Shown here in pieces: positions 12,801-26,200 of a stretch of 64,000 nucleotides of DNA. Position 1 is the first letter of the stretch, and every line of letters begins with the position of its first letter. Source of the stretch: Edolisoma coerulescens (lineage: Eukaryota; Chordata; Aves; Passeriformes; Campephagidae); assembly GCA_013397115.1 (NCBI GenBank), contig VWZW01005504.1, positions 677,412-741,411 of the forward strand, written 5' to 3'. The notes under the pieces are model-generated. The model was given only the letters and a program-made list of their open reading frames with translations, made no database searches and was not told where the DNA came from. A program made the translations under genes and the position numbers.

Positions 12801-14381
12801 GCAGTGCTTCCCAATCTCCATTTAGTCACAGCAGTTAGCTAACCATGTAGCTGTTGATAACATAGCACAGTTTTGGAGCCCCTCAGCCTACAGGAGGTCT
12901 GGGATTTCTCTTCCCAGTGTGGGCCTACAGGAGAGGCGGCTAGCTGGGAGAGCCAGACCAATTACATGGTGAGGATGGATGCAGAGCTACGGATGTGAGC
13001 ACTGCTTTTATTAGCAGCCAGTGGGGTAGGAGTTTTGCACTAGGGCATTTTCTGCAGTGGAGAACTGCTTGCCAGATATCTAGGTCAGGTAGAGAAAGCC
13101 GTAGACCGAAATCCAGGCAGTTGCTTTGCACACCCTTCTGTCATGAGGCACTGTGCTGTGCAGAGGAAGAGAGTTTATTACTATTGGTGGTGGTTTTATT
13201 TTTTTTCTCCTGACTCATTGCGATATAATGGCAGCTTCTCTTTTTCATTTGTATTCTTCAGAACAAATGCTTAAAATCCATTTTAATGTATTTTTTTAAA
13301 CACATATTTCTCCTCCCCCTGCTCCATGGGATTTTTTTTCCCCCCTAAGATGACCTTTAGTTAAAGCCATAAACTAGCTTGAGGCAATCTCTGGCAGCTC
13401 TGTCATGTGATGGGCAAAATGGGCCATATTTAAATCACATGGAAAAGAACAGAAAGAAAGAATCTAGTTCACCTCTTCAGTGTTTAACCTTATTCACAAT
13501 GGCCAGTGCTGAAAATCTCCTAAATGTTCACTGTTTGGGGGAGAGCATGTGAAAAATACGTGTTGGAAAGAAGTCTCCCTTGCATAGAAATCTAAGTTTC
13601 AAGAAATCAGTTTTTCCCTGTGTGAATAAAAACAAAGGAACTGAAAAATAAGAGAAGATATGCAATTTTTTTTTGGCAGTCACCTTTCCCCTATCCTTGT
13701 TCCATCAAGTTCTCCAAATTTCTTGCCTAGGATGTTCAGCCCAGAGGAAAGTGGGTAGGGAAGAAACATGTGAACCAAATTCCATGCTAAGACACACAGT
13801 GTTAAAGAAATTCAAATTCAGAGGACCATAAAAGCAGGGGGGAAAAAGATACATATGCATATTATAAATTTGATTCACAGCCTGCTGAAGTAAACAGCTG
13901 ACTCCTATTGATTTCAGTGATCTGTGGATCAGTCCTTAGTGACAAAGAGAAGGATCTCATGACAAAGGTCCAGACTGCAGCATTTAGATAAAAATATTAA
14001 CAGCAAAATACTGCTAAATTAATCCAACTTCTTTTGATTATTGATGTCCTACTGTTTTCTGCCTGAAACAACATACACGATGCATCAGTCATTTATAAAT
14101 TATTCATTCACAGTTATTTTGGCAGCAGCTTCTTTCCATTTATCAACTGATAAACGTACAGGAGATAAGAAGGGTAATTTTATAGCCCCTTGACATTTAC
14201 CTTTGACACGATTTCCATATTTAATAAGGTAAAATACAAATGGCATTTTGGGGATTCCAAAGTCCATATTATAAAGCTTCACTTTAACTTCTGTATTCAC
14301 ATCACTTGAGATGAGTGAACCAAGCACACAGAAACCTCACGTGCACACAAGTCCCTCTGAGCTGGCTTCTCAAGTGTGATT
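9821..14381. other. Non-coding, intron or intergenic
   Basis: Unique sequence. A 10-bp unit (AAAAGCTGGT) is duplicated in tandem near 9888-9908. The block 11395-11620 (TGACTCAG, TGATGTCACATCAG and several TTAATGA/TTAAACCATC words) looks like a possible conserved non-coding element. A CT-rich stretch lies at 12385-12490. I see no supported exon. Confidence 0.45.
11395..11620. promoter_or_regulatory. Possible conserved non-coding element
   Basis: This unique block contains an AP-1-like TGACTCA (around 11398-11404), the near-palindrome TGATGTCACATCA (CRE-like core) and several AT-rich homeodomain-like words. The composition is balanced, with no repeat similarity and no coding frame. Conservation cannot be seen from one sequence, so this is inference from texture only. 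Confidence 0.22.
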
Positions 14382-14666
14382 TCAGCAGCCCTGAAATGTG
14401 CTTGTTGTGCCACCAAATTGCAGAGCCTCTTTACGGCTGCAGTGGGAAAGATTATGGTTGACTTCAGAGGCTTGGATGTCATCCAAAGAGCCACAGCTCT
14501 GGGGACTGTTGAAACCATGAGACATAGCCAGGTCAAGAATTTGCTGTTGCCTGGCCTTGTTTCTAAAGATCTCATCCATATTCCCACACACACAGCTCTT
14601 CGCCGTTTCAGATCTTTGCCCAATATGACTAAAATAGTCATTCCATACGCTCAGTGAAAATATATC
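14382..14666 (-). CDS. Possible coding exon or gene fragment
   Basis: The minus-strand frame is open for 95 codons, from just after a TAA at 14669-14667 to TGA at 14384-14382. The peptide includes VWNDYFSHIGQRSETAK, CGNMDEIFRNKARQQQ and ILDLAMSHGFNSP, followed by a serine/asparagine/histidine-rich tail. The middle part is charged and helix-like. A usable acceptor (ACTATTTTAG) lies at about 14633 and a weak donor (AGCC|gtaaag) before the stop, so it may be an internal or a last exon. Other frames here are also partly open, which weakens the case. I do not recognise the protein. Confidence 0.3.
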   Translation of the reverse strand, partial: DIFSLSVWNDYFSHIGQRSETAKSCVCGNMDEIFRNKARQQQILDLAMSHGFNSPQSCGSLDDIQASEVNHNLSHCSRKEALQFGGTTSTFQGC

Positions 14667-14956
14667 TTATGAACCCTGGGGTTAAAGATGGGGAAAATCA
14701 GGTTCCAGACATTCAAAAACGACATCTGTCTCACTGTCCATATTCATCTGGACCTCTGTTAGGTCTGCAACCCACTGGGCTGTGGTACCACAGCACACGA
14801 CATGCGGTTGCCACACACCGCCAGAAGTGCGAGCCACTCCAAGCAAACAAAAAGCAAGTGGAACTACTTCCATCCCAGAAAAGAATGACAGAGCCTTTGA
14901 ACAGCATCTGTCCTATTTTTCACTCTAGCCTTTGAGACAATTAAAGACAGACTTAA

Positions 14957-14991
14957 TTTTTTTTTTTTAAGAGGAAAAAAAAAAAAAAAAA
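14957..14991. repeat. T12 / A17 inverted homopolymer pair
   Basis: A run of T's (14957-14968) is followed after six bases (AAGAGG) by a run of A's (14975-14991). The two arms can pair as a hairpin. This could be chance or the join of two poly-A tails in opposite orientation, but no retrotransposon body is recognisable on either side. Confidence 0.6.
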
Positions 14992-16539
14992 CCACACTAT
15001 TTAAAATAGCAGAGCAGGAATAAATTATAACAGTAACATTAATCCCAAGATCTACAGAGACTACCAAAATCCTCCACACATGATAAAGTACCAAGAGACC
15101 ACCGTGAAATTTGTATGCCACTTCTACAAGTCCTATAAGTATTGCACATTATGCATCTAGAAGTAATTACAGCACAGCCAATTAACTGTTGACTTGCTCT
15201 TGCCCTGTAATTCTAGACAGTATTCTTTGTGGAGTTGTTCTTTCAGGAGTAATATTATACAAGAGACATTAGCCGCCGGTTCATACCTGCACGTACTTCA
15301 ATAAAACCCGCTACTGTTCATGTGCAAGACACTGAGCTCTGCACAATACCTAAAGGACACAAGATGGGGAAACATCAACTGAGAGATTAGATTGGCTGGG
15401 ACAGATTTCAGAAACAAAAAGGAATTTTTGGCTGATGGGATCATAGCGTAGTTTGATCACCAACAGCATCCATGAGTGCCATCAAGGGATAGTTATTAAG
15501 AGGTCACATACACCCCAGCCCAATTCTCCCAGTACAAGGTGGTTTTTTCTCCACACTGTCCTTGAAAAGCCAAGCTAAACGGCATCATGTTACTTGACAG
15601 ATGTCAGAGTATGAAAGGTCAATTAGAAGCTGAGTTATGGTGGGTTTTTTTGGTAAGTGCCAACAGATTATTGTATTCTGCATTTAGGAAAACAGTTCAA
15701 CAACATCTACCCACTCTCAGAGACAAGTACAGCTTTCACATTCATGGCTAGGATGGAGGAAATGGGAGCAAAGGTGGTGAGATGCGCTTTCTGTCATCAA
15801 GCCACTATACATATAACTCAGGTGTTATTACTGCTATTTATTCCAAAGAAAAACTAACATAAAGCAGAACTTGAGAGGTTTGGGTGAAGTGTTAAGGGTT
15901 ATTCAAACTCAAATTCTTATGTAAAACTTTACATTTGGGGAGATTTCTTACTGCAGTTCTTGTGCTGGTGAAAGCTTCTGGACTGACAACTCCGGAGGCA
16001 AAGGCTTCCTGCTTCCTCAAGGAAAAGTGAAGTACAGAGACAGCTGTGCACCTTTTCTACAGCAGGGCAGTGAGAAACTCAGGTCTAGATACACAGATTA
16101 CTTGGCAGGACTGGAAGCAGTAACCTAGGGCTGGAAGGCACCACCTGGGTCATCCGAGATGTAAAGGTTAGAAGAATCCCCTATAAAACCACAGTCCCCC
16201 ATGTACACCACACACTATGCAACACTTCTCCCTCCCTGTACCCTATAATAAACTTCAGAGATCAACTAGAAAAGATCAGGTGCTTCAGAACAAAATTTCA
16301 GTCCTTTTCAGGACTCTGTCCAGAGAGAGGTTGATTTTCAGTCTTAGTACACTATGGTTCACGCTTCCATATTTGTTGGTTTCTTAAGTAAGACTTAAGT
16401 TTTATTCCAAATATATGGCAAGCTCCAGGGCTCAATTCAGATAAGCATGCTTCTGTTCCGGTGCCAAAAAAAACATCCTTTTTTTTTTTTTTTCTTGCAG
16501 CCATCATAAACCAGTCACCCTAGAAAAACCAGCTCTTTG

Positions 16540-16760
16540 TTCTCGGGGAAACAACTATTGTCAGAATATTTTACATGTAAATGAAACATGGGAGCTCATC
16601 TTCCTCTTTATTTGTCATTGCAAGCTTTCCCCATTTACCATTCTGCTCCGATTTTCCCATTTAGCAGTGTATGGAATCTGCAATAGTGCATATTGTAATA
16701 TGCAAATTGTATATAGCATTTTGGTGTCAGACACACTGAAATTAAATCAAATGGAAGAAA
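16540..16760. promoter_or_regulatory. Possible conserved non-coding element with POU-type palindrome
   Basis: The block is unique and AT-rich, with a perfect 7+7 palindrome GCATATT-GT-AATATGC at 16688-16703. It overlaps an exact octamer ATGCAAAT at 16700-16707, the recognition word of POU/Oct factors. It also contains ATGTAAATGA and ATTAAATCAAAT. No coding frame runs through it. The motifs are seen; enhancer function is inference. Confidence 0.3.
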
Positions 16761-19700
16761 AAAAAAGAAAGAGAGTGTAATAAAGGTACCTTTATGGCCT
16801 CAAGCTGTAGATAAATTGTGGTCTGTGGTAGTTAAACAACAGCTGTTCAGATTTAAAACAAAATTATGATAAGGATCCCCAGAAGATAACACCTCTTGAG
16901 GTAACAGCATTTACCTAAATGCATCTGTTAGCAGCAAACACTGTGACTTAAGACTGTTTATGTGATAGTTTATTCCCATTTGTTTTCCTTCTCCTCCCCC
17001 CACTCGCGTTGTTTAGCGAGAATGAACCCTTCCACAGCAATACCAACCTCGGGGGTCTCCAAGCACTTCTCCACCTGCCTGGGAAGGACAGACAGCCTCT
17101 CCCAGCTGCCCACAGGTGGAAGCAGGCTGCAAGCCCTCCACGCTGGTAAGTGCAAGGATTATAGAACAGCAAGAAAGCAAATTGCTACAGTTAAAGAAAG
17201 AAAACAGCAGGACTAACACGTTTTAGTAGGCGTACGTACACCGAGACTCAGCAATCTTTATACTCTTTGTGAACAGCAGTTCTTTAAGAGCTTTACACCC
17301 AATAAAATTTAAACTTTTATATATTTTTTTTTTCTTCGTTTATTGCACTGGGGGTTTTTATTGCAGACATGTAGCAAGCCACCCATATGGAATTTCAGCA
17401 AGTGGGAACCACGCTCAGCCTGAGCGCCTCAGATCTGCCCAAACCGAGCCTCAGGTCGGCAGCTTCAGGACGGATTTTTTTGCGCTGGTTCATTTTGTTC
17501 CTTACACCCCTTCCCACTCCCTCTTGGCTATATTGCATTGCCTATCACGTTAAATAAATTTAAAAAAAAAAAAAAAGTGGGGGGGAATCCCAACAAGAAA
17601 GAAACAGCAAAGGATTTTAGCTTCAGTCCCATGGTGGGAAAATAGCTGCTGGGGAGGATGGGGAGATTTGAATACTCAACTTTCTCTCTTCTCCCATCCC
17701 TTTTGACAAAGGTTGCAGGCAGTAGCATGGGGCAGGCTGGCAGTGACAGCCCTCCATATCCCTGCCACTGCCCACAGGAACACCTATATACCCCTCCATC
17801 TCCTCAGCAAGCACGAGTTTAGCAACAGCAATTCATCATTGGGAGAAACATTAATATTTTACCTTAGTTACCAAGTGCACCCGTTCAAACTTTTATCTAA
17901 AACATTCTTTATCATCTTTTCATTAAGTTCTCAAGAGCTAATGGTTTCTGAGTTCCCGGGGTAAGGATGATGTTCTGAATAATGAAAGCTCATTATTTCT
18001 CCACAGAATGCTTGTTAATTCAAATGATGATATTAAAACTATAGTAGCCTTTAGCGCTGGGGTGATTTCTAGCATACTTTATCATGTATCAATATATACT
18101 CTGTTTGTCAAAACTGCCCAGGGCTGGGGCTGACATTCTCTCTGGAGGAGTCTAGTGCTTCAAGAGGCACTGAATACACCAAGGTGACAACTTGCAGAGT
18201 TTGCGCCTCTAGGAAATAGAAAGATGAAACCTGAAGTGCCATTGTCCCCCTTGATTTCCTTATTAGTATTCATAAAGAGACAGTATCCTCCTCTTTTTCT
18301 AGTCCTCACAGGCCTTTCTTTTGAATGAAATAAAAGGCGCACGCACACATAAAAAAAAATACACATGCACAAGTTTTACATATAAAACATACCCCTTTGT
18401 TGCAATTTAAGCAATCCAAAATGTGTTTCTGGAGTTACAGGTAGGCATGCCTATTGCTTAGCCACAATCAATTATTTAAAAAAAAAAAAAAAGTACACAT
18501 TAAAGACAAGGCAAAGACACTTTTCACACACTATTGTTTTTTGCATCTCCCTTTTACCCCTCACCCCTCTCCGTATAGCCAGATTATATTAGCCAGCAGC
18601 TTAGCTGGAAGCTCCCTGACATTACTGCCCCCTTTTCAGCTTTGATCACAAAACTACCCCAAATATTGCCAAGGCCTCGTTCTCCCACCATCGTGCCCCG
18701 CCCCCCCCAAGAAAGAGAGGAAAAAAAAGGGGAAAAAAATCAAGAAAAAAAACCTCCATCCATATGGAATCCCTTAGTGAGTGCTAAAAATAGAACTGCA
18801 ATGAAAAGGCCAACTAAAGTGGTCAAGAAGCATATTTCTTCAAATAACATTACATTGCCTGCACAAGGACTCCTTCTCCCACCTCCTACAGCCTGCATAA
18901 ATATGCACGCCCTTATCTGACTGCAAATTGTATCATCACCTCCCATCAGGTGTTTTGCAATAGCAAGCTCTGGCATGGAGAGGGGAAGGAAGATGCTCAG
19001 ACTCCAAATTGGTCTCCATCCCTGATCGGCATCACTTGTTTCCCTTAACGCTCAACAAGGTAAAAATTGAGGGTTTGTAATTGAGCAAGCCCCTCCTGCT
19101 TCCACCCCAATCCCTCAGCCCTTTCTCCTGCAGTCTCCCAGAAGGAAATGTAATTCTGAGCATCACAGCAGCCCTGCCGGCTGCTGGGAGCAGCCAGGTC
19201 AGCATTCACGTGTGCTACAACACACATCTCCACACCGTCCTCGTGTAATTATCTCTCTCGTGAAAGACTTGCTGGACTTTTGCCCACAGGCAAAAATAAT
19301 AAGAATATGGTAAACTTTTTCCAGCTTCCCCTACTGGCCTATCCTTAGAGTAGGAATTAAATATTAATGTGCTTTAAAACACCTAACTGGCTGATATTTT
19401 TCAGTTTAGCACAGATGAGAGACCAAATTGCAAGTTTATTTATGCTGCCTCCCATTCTCAAGCAGAAAATACACGTGAAAAACGCTTTTTCAGCCCTGTT
19501 ACACAGGCTTACAGGAAGAGAAGGGCAACTGCGTGACTTCAGCATCCCTGTTCACCTGGGGGCATGCTGTCATCTCAAACATGTCCCAGCAGTGTCGGTC
19601 TCCTCTGGAGAGCCCCAAGGCTGGGGCAATGCTCAGCCCGTGGACACTGCTCCTGCCTTCCAGAGGTGGCTCTCCAGGAGCCCCACACCAAGCTACACGT

Positions 19701-20984
19701 CTGGCTGTTAGCACGGATTTTTCACCGTGCTTAAGGCCCCGGTTATGCCAGAGTCCAAACCACGTTAATGAGAGAAGGGGCAGAAGCAGCTGTTGCTGCA
19801 AAGGCCCTAACGCAGGTGCCTCAGCCACAACAGGGAGGTTTGCCTACAATGCTGGGAGAGTGCTCCTGGAGGAATCACGCTGTGGAAGTGACTGTGGCAG
19901 GGACATGGGCAGAGGCACAGGGACAGGACAACAAGGCCACACAAGCGCAGTTGGTGGCTCACACAAGCAGCACGGAACCTGCCGCAGCCCAGAAGAGCCA
20001 CACCACCCTAGGGGAATTAGTGGAAGACCCTGGAAGCCCCGACCTCTCCTCAAACAAACATTCATAAAGTAAAACCTGCAGCAAGGCTGATTGTGGTGCC
20101 GATGTTGAGGTATTTTCAAACACAGCACTCGGACCATGCTGTTATCCCCTCCCACAGCCCGTGCGTGCACTTGTGACTGAAACCAGGAGCACAGCCTGGG
20201 GGCTCCAGGGGTGGACTGCACACCGTTGTGAGATGTGCTTATCTGGAGAAAATTAATTGTGATAGAAAAATAATTGTGTTTCCTGCCTTCTGATGGTTTT
20301 AAACAACCCATCAGTACAGGGCAGTATTTGTTTCATCACTTTAGGGCAGAAACAAACAGATTTTCAGTGCAGTGTTTTGTATGGCAAAAAAAAAAGCTTG
20401 GTTCTTTCATTGATTTCACTCTATTTTAATGACATCCTTACCATGCGAAGTCCAATTGACTGGTAGAAATATGTCTGATGAGAACGGAGGTAGCGAGAGG
20501 GAATAAACACACATATGCCTCTCAAGCTGTTCCTGCCGTACCTTTCAGTTGGATCTACAGAGCTGCACAAAAGTTGTGAAACACGCAGGCTAAACTATTA
20601 GTCATTTAGTTCTGTGATAAAGGATGCAAACCTGCAGGTATGCATTTGTGCAACTGTATGTGCATGAGCAGGGTGCTCTGCACTTTTCACACACAAACAT
20701 TCACAGAGCACCCCTGTCAGACAATTTTTTTTATTGTTTTGTTTTTGTTTTTGTTTTAAACAAATATCAATGAAACAGACATTTTCTCTGCTGGACTGGG
20801 AAATACATTTTTCTGTCTTCCACAAAGATTTCGTCCATTTCATGAGAATTTTAGAATTAAGGATTTCGACGTGCTCAGATTTTCTAGCCAAAAGATAATG
20901 AATTTAAGTGGAACACAACATTCCGGCTTTGTCCTGAATTTGGACTGCTTCCACTAGCTCCAGACACACCTCCATTTCTTATTT

Positions 20985-21018
20985 AAAAAAAAAAAAAAAA
21001 AAAAAAAAAACCAACCAN
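20985..21018. repeat. Poly-A run with gap base
   Basis: A run of about 26 A's (20985-21010) is followed by CCAACCA and a single N at 21018. No retroelement body precedes it on either strand. Its length is uncertain in a draft assembly. Confidence 0.85.
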
Positions 21019-21372
21019 ACCTATCACAAAGTCCTCTGACATTTTTAACAATCTCAAAAAACGTGAATAATTTTTTTTAAAAAAACAGGACAAGTGCTGT
21101 TGACAGAGTGCAACACGCTGCTTATGAATTAAGCTAAGGTGGTTCCCGCCATCCCCTTCAGTTTCGGGGTTGGGTCTATATATATTAACTCCTCTTGGCA
21201 AAGCTAGCAATAACAGAAGGGAGTGAAAAGAGGACGTGGATAGTAGAGTGGTGAAGAAACTGTTTCCCAGAAGTTGTGTGGCCAGCAAACTTACTAAACC
21301 AAACCTGTGATCTGGACTTTACTTGACTACACTTTAGTCCTGAGCTTTCAAAACCTCTTTTTTTTTTTTTTT

Positions 21373-21390
21373 NNNNNNNNNNNNNNNNNN
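21373..21390. other. Assembly gap of 18 Ns inside a T run
   Basis: Eighteen Ns are flanked on both sides by T runs. The true length of missing sequence is unknown. Confidence 0.97.
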
Positions 21391-23190
21391 TTTTTAGGAA
21401 GATCGGTTAAGTGAAAACCATTTGTAAGCAAAGGTTTTCAAGATCGAGGCCCTGAGTAAGTAGTTCAGTGCTCATTTCCGAGGGTGACTTAATCTGCAGG
21501 ACAGAATCCTGCCAAAACATGTGCGGGTTTCCTTTGTGCCCTGGCATGCGCAGAACTATCACGAAGGAAATGTCTCCAGAAGAAGAGCCCAGACAATCCA
21601 CCAGCATTGCCCACACAACGACACAGTGAAGAGGAGATTACACAACTTGACTAGTTTCTGGTGTAACCATTTTGAAAGTGGCTTTTGCAGTGGCTACTGC
21701 AGCACTTCCAATGCAAATTTTTTAAGTAATTACAAGTCACTCATTCAAGGAAAATATTTAGGAGAAACAAGAGTGGAAAATGAAATTTCTTTTATTTATA
21801 ATTTTTTTGCACTGGTAAATTTAAGCTATTCATCACCAGAATTAGAACCGTATTTTGTGCAATTCAAAATTTCCAAATTCAGAAGGTGCCAGCACCTTGC
21901 AAGTCAAGGAAAAAAAAAAAATCAAACGATACAATAAATGCCCCAGGACACAACAAAAATCCAGAAAGTTGGCAATACCACCCTGAGAAATTTGCTGGAG
22001 AAGCAGCAACATTAGAAGTAGCAAATTTGACAACATAAATGAAAGAAAAATAAAAGCAAAATGAAAAGTCTCCCTAAAGGAAGACACGCTTGGCTAACAG
22101 CTCCATGATCACCACCTGAAACAATGCTTGGTGGGTGGCTGATAACCCTGCAACACTGCACGGTGACGGCCCTTTGAGAAAAATAGGTGTTTTTGCAGAT
22201 GGCCAAGGCAGTCAGTACAGGCTCCCAGCTCCGTGTCTGCACCCTTCCCACAGATCAGGAGCACCAGCAGGCAGGTCTATCACAGCCCCGCTCACGACAG
22301 GCCTTGGCTCCGCCGCTGCGGCACACGCTGGACCAGCGAAACTGGTTCTACACGCCCTGGGAAAAAATGACAGCTTCTCCTTGCAAGCTGCACCGATCAT
22401 AAAAGCTGGAAGAGGCTTCCATGCATGCCCAAACCTGCCTCTTTCAAAACGCCTGCACACCGCGCACGGCAGGGCAGGAGCTTCGAGGAGCATTCCTGGC
22501 TGCTCTGTGGCTCAGCCTGGCGTGCAGCCCCTGCCAGGTCACAGTCCTGTACCCAACTCAGTGCCTCCTTGCTGTGCAGCTGCCTGCCCTGCCTTTTGTG
22601 CTGCTTCTTTCTCCAGCCCTCTCACCCTCCTTCTTTTGGAGCATTGGCCTCATTCTGCAAACGGGAGCAAAGTGTCCAAAGCATGGCAAGGGGCCAGCCT
22701 CGCATTGCCTTGAGGTAAAAGGAGCCAACTGTTTTTTCCTGGAACATGCTCCAAATTTCACACCTTTTTTTCCCCACAAATGTGGGAAACAAGCAGCAAG
22801 CCTTTGTACAAAAGGGTATTTTCACACATGCAGATAAGGCATGTTAATGCACACTGCACTGCTCTCCCATGTCCTCCCCAAAGCTGAACCTTAATCACCT
22901 TTTAGAGCCCAATTTAAAAAAACCAATCAAACCATAACCCTCGTTTTAAATTACTGAAAACACCATTCCAACACATTTTGCCGTATACCAAGGCTACCCA
23001 AACTCTTGAAACTCCTTTTAGGCCCCCACAAACCACAGCAGCCGGAGTTACACAAGCACCAGACCAAGACCAAGGGTGCTGGCTACAATATCTCTGTTGG
23101 CATCACTGAAGCAGGGCACATGGCAGTAAAGCCCCTGTGCAGCCCCACTGCCTCAGTTCCCACCTCACATTCAAGTCCAGACAGGAGGGG

Positions 23191-23210
23191 AAAAAAAAAA
23201 AAAAAAAAAA
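23191..23210. repeat. Poly-A run
   Basis: Twenty uninterrupted A's follow AGGAGGGG. No element body is recognised upstream. Confidence 0.9.
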
Positions 23211-26200
23211 GGGAGTCCTACCCTCTGCTCTACCAGATTTCACACCTGATCTCCTCCATCCACAGCGTGGAACACCACCTGGGTTTTTGCAGGCACGTGA
23301 AGCTAAAAGCCTGCTTTGGGCTGGGAAGCACAGAAGAAAGGGAAAATGCATTCATATATACGCGGTATGGATGACTAGACAAAGATACAACGTTGCTTCA
23401 CCAAAAGGAAAAAGAAAATAAAAATAAAACAAAGCACCCATGCTGGCAAGCCACCCCAAGCTGAACAAACGAACTTCATGGCTGAGTTAACCTTTCCAGA
23501 AGTACTGGTCTCAAGTCAGAACTTTACTTGAAAGACTTTCTTAAAAAACTAAAGACAAACAAATGGTATAAGGCAGAGAGAAGCAAACCTTGAAAACCAC
23601 AAGGTTTGGGGCCTTAGGCTATTTCTCAATATCCCTCAAAAGTTCCAGGCATTTTGCCAGCACAAGAATCTACCTTCTGGTGCATCTTCATTTAGCTTTG
23701 CTTACATCCAACCTTACACTTTTAGAGTCCTCTGGCTGCTATAGAGGCTCATTTAAACATCAGGGGAAAACCTCCTCCCTAACTTTTGACAGCCATGTTT
23801 CCATGAGAATTTTTTTCTCTCCAAGTAATTATCAATGTCAATGGGGAAAAAATCAGACCATTTTTACACGTCATAGAGAATTTCTTTTTATAAGTCTTCT
23901 AAACACAAAATGAACAGAAGTGGAAAGAGTATCTTCCTGCAAGGGTAGTGGGTGCTTTGAGACTTTTAAATGAAAATGGAAAGCTGTAAATACAACATGG
24001 AGGGAAAAAAAATCCCAAACAACAACATGTATATGGATTTGCCTACCCCTCCCCTGCAACACACAGCATGTGAGTGTGTATAATCTCCTGCTGTGAAACA
24101 TTAGCAAGAGCAGGCTGCTGAGGGATTTACATCCATGTGGCCACAGTATAAGGGATAAGGAAAAAATCTACAGCTAATAAATATCAGCATGGTAAAAGAG
24201 CAGGGAGTGAGAAGACACCCAAAGCAGCAGCTCTCTCCACACCCTGCTTCACACACAGGGAAAGGGACATCAGGTTGTCCTTCAAGATCCGCTTTGAGGA
24301 CAAGTGACAACCCCTCTGTTTTACCAGCAATGGATAGAAGGAGCAAGCCAGTTTGGCTCCCTCTCCTATCCATGGGCACATCGCTGCCAGATGACTGCCT
24401 CCCTTCTCCTGAATCCTACCCAGGGATAAAGGCAAGCCCCAGGGTCCTTGCTAAGGGCTGGTGGGTGGACAGCACCAGTCTGTATCCCAAGCTCTAAGAA
24501 AGCCAAAGACCAGGCATCTGGAAAGGATATTTGCAACCACCTTCAGGAAGGAGCTGTAGACGCACAGGGACATGCAGCTCAGGCTCGGTAGTAAATTTGT
24601 GCTTCAGATTTGAAGAGAGATGAAGAGGAAACTGTAGGAAGCAATGGCAGGAATCTGACAATAAAAGCCCATTTTGTGTAAAATTTCCACAGAGATTTCC
24701 AGCAATTACTTGGGGGGAGGGGGGTAAGGGGGATTGCTTTCAAATAAGAAACAAAGATGTCTACTTCGGGCCAAACTTCTCAATTTAAATAATTTAGCAC
24801 AAGATATTTCACAGGAAGTTGCTCTTCAGAGGTTTTTTTGTGGTTTGGGGTTTGCTGTGTAGGATTAAACACTTTTTTTTTTATGTGAAGACTGAAAAAT
24901 TTGTTTTCTTTCTAAATCAAATTAACAGTTCTCAGTTCTATAATATATTGAAGTTCTATCTCTGAAGAAAAAGCAAATGAGGAGTGGCTTTCAAATGAAT
25001 GAAAAGCAGTTCAGTACAAACATCAAGCAAAATCCACCCTACTTCAGGAAAATCCTATTCATGGCTCACATGAGTTGAAATCAAGAGGAGGCAACTTAGA
25101 AGCCAATTGGGATCAAATGGACCGCTGGAAATTACTTAAGTAAGTAAATTCTTGGAAGATGGTATTGGAAGTAGTAGGCCAAAGGTGAACAAAGAAGATG
25201 AGAAGAGCGGAAGGATGGGTAGTTCAGGAGTTAGAAGCTCTCCAAGAACAAACAGAAGCAAAAGCAATTGCAAAATGGAGATTGCAGCCCCAGGGGCCAT
25301 CTTAAAGCAGATGGGATTGAGGTGATATCATTCATTTACATTGATGCATTTTCTACAGTTTGTGGAAGAGATGGGAACTGCAGAAGATATGTAGGACTCT
25401 TACAGAAACTATTTGTGTTTATGGTTTTTGATAAAGGGTTGTGCCATCACTGTCTTTGTAAGGACACATGCATAACCAGCACAAGAAGAGTTACTACACG
25501 TTTAGCAAGCCTAGAGTATATTCAGAACAATTAGAATTTCCAGACCGTTGGAATACCAAGAAACTAAAGATTAAAAGAGGGAGATCAGGATTTTCAAAGC
25601 TGCTTAGACATTCAGAAATGTCAGATGTCTCTTTCAAAGCACCTAAGCAGGTAAGGCATGTACTCCTTACTGAAGCCAACAGAGCAAGGTGCCTGACCCC
25701 AAGGCAGTTTAGCAATGTTCTCAGGCACCTACGCAGGCCGGAAAGAGCTACATCACCTGCAGATCTGGCTCTGGTGCTGCAGACTGGGAGTAGAGGACAC
25801 TCTCTTATGTGTTTACCTTCAGCTAAGAGCATTTGGGAGTCCAATGGGTCTGATAAATAGAGACTACAGAAGCAATACCAAGTTATTTGGTCAATTAAAA
25901 AAAAACTAATAAAGAAACCAAACAACAAACAACTCTAGGACGTCCCAAGACAGAGTGACATTTTTTTCTTCCCAGGAAGAAAAGGCTTCTACAAGGCTGG
26001 AGGGGACCACAAGCCCCTTCCACCATGGGCAGCCTCATCCCAGGGTACTGGGATCCAGGCAGCAGCCCTGGCAGAGGCACTGCCCTCACCCAGTGCCTGC
26101 CTTTTACCACCGCTCACATAATTGCCCTGCAAGAGGTGCCAGATTGCAGATAATGGCTCCTCTGAATTCAGGTGGCATACGTGCAGTCCAACGAGCCAAG

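Noticed and set aside
19499..20311. ORFs of 109-179 codons on both strands, the longest in the window
   Set aside because: Open frames coexist on both strands in a GC-richer patch; peptides are low in helix-forming pattern and no phase-compatible splice partner was found.
20598..20891. Minus-strand frame with acceptor near 20874 reading KSEHVEILNSKILMKW
   Set aside because: Acceptor is fair and two CpGs fall in codons, but no convincing donor or neighbouring exon in phase was found.
21521..21937. 138-codon plus-strand ORF
   Set aside because: Peptide looks partly natural but there is no clear acceptor or donor pair and it lies just beside an assembly gap; kept as unproven.
22135..22837. 192-codon plus-strand ORF and several overlapping ones
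   Set aside because: Same situation: alanine/proline/serine-rich translation of a GC-rich patch with competing frames.
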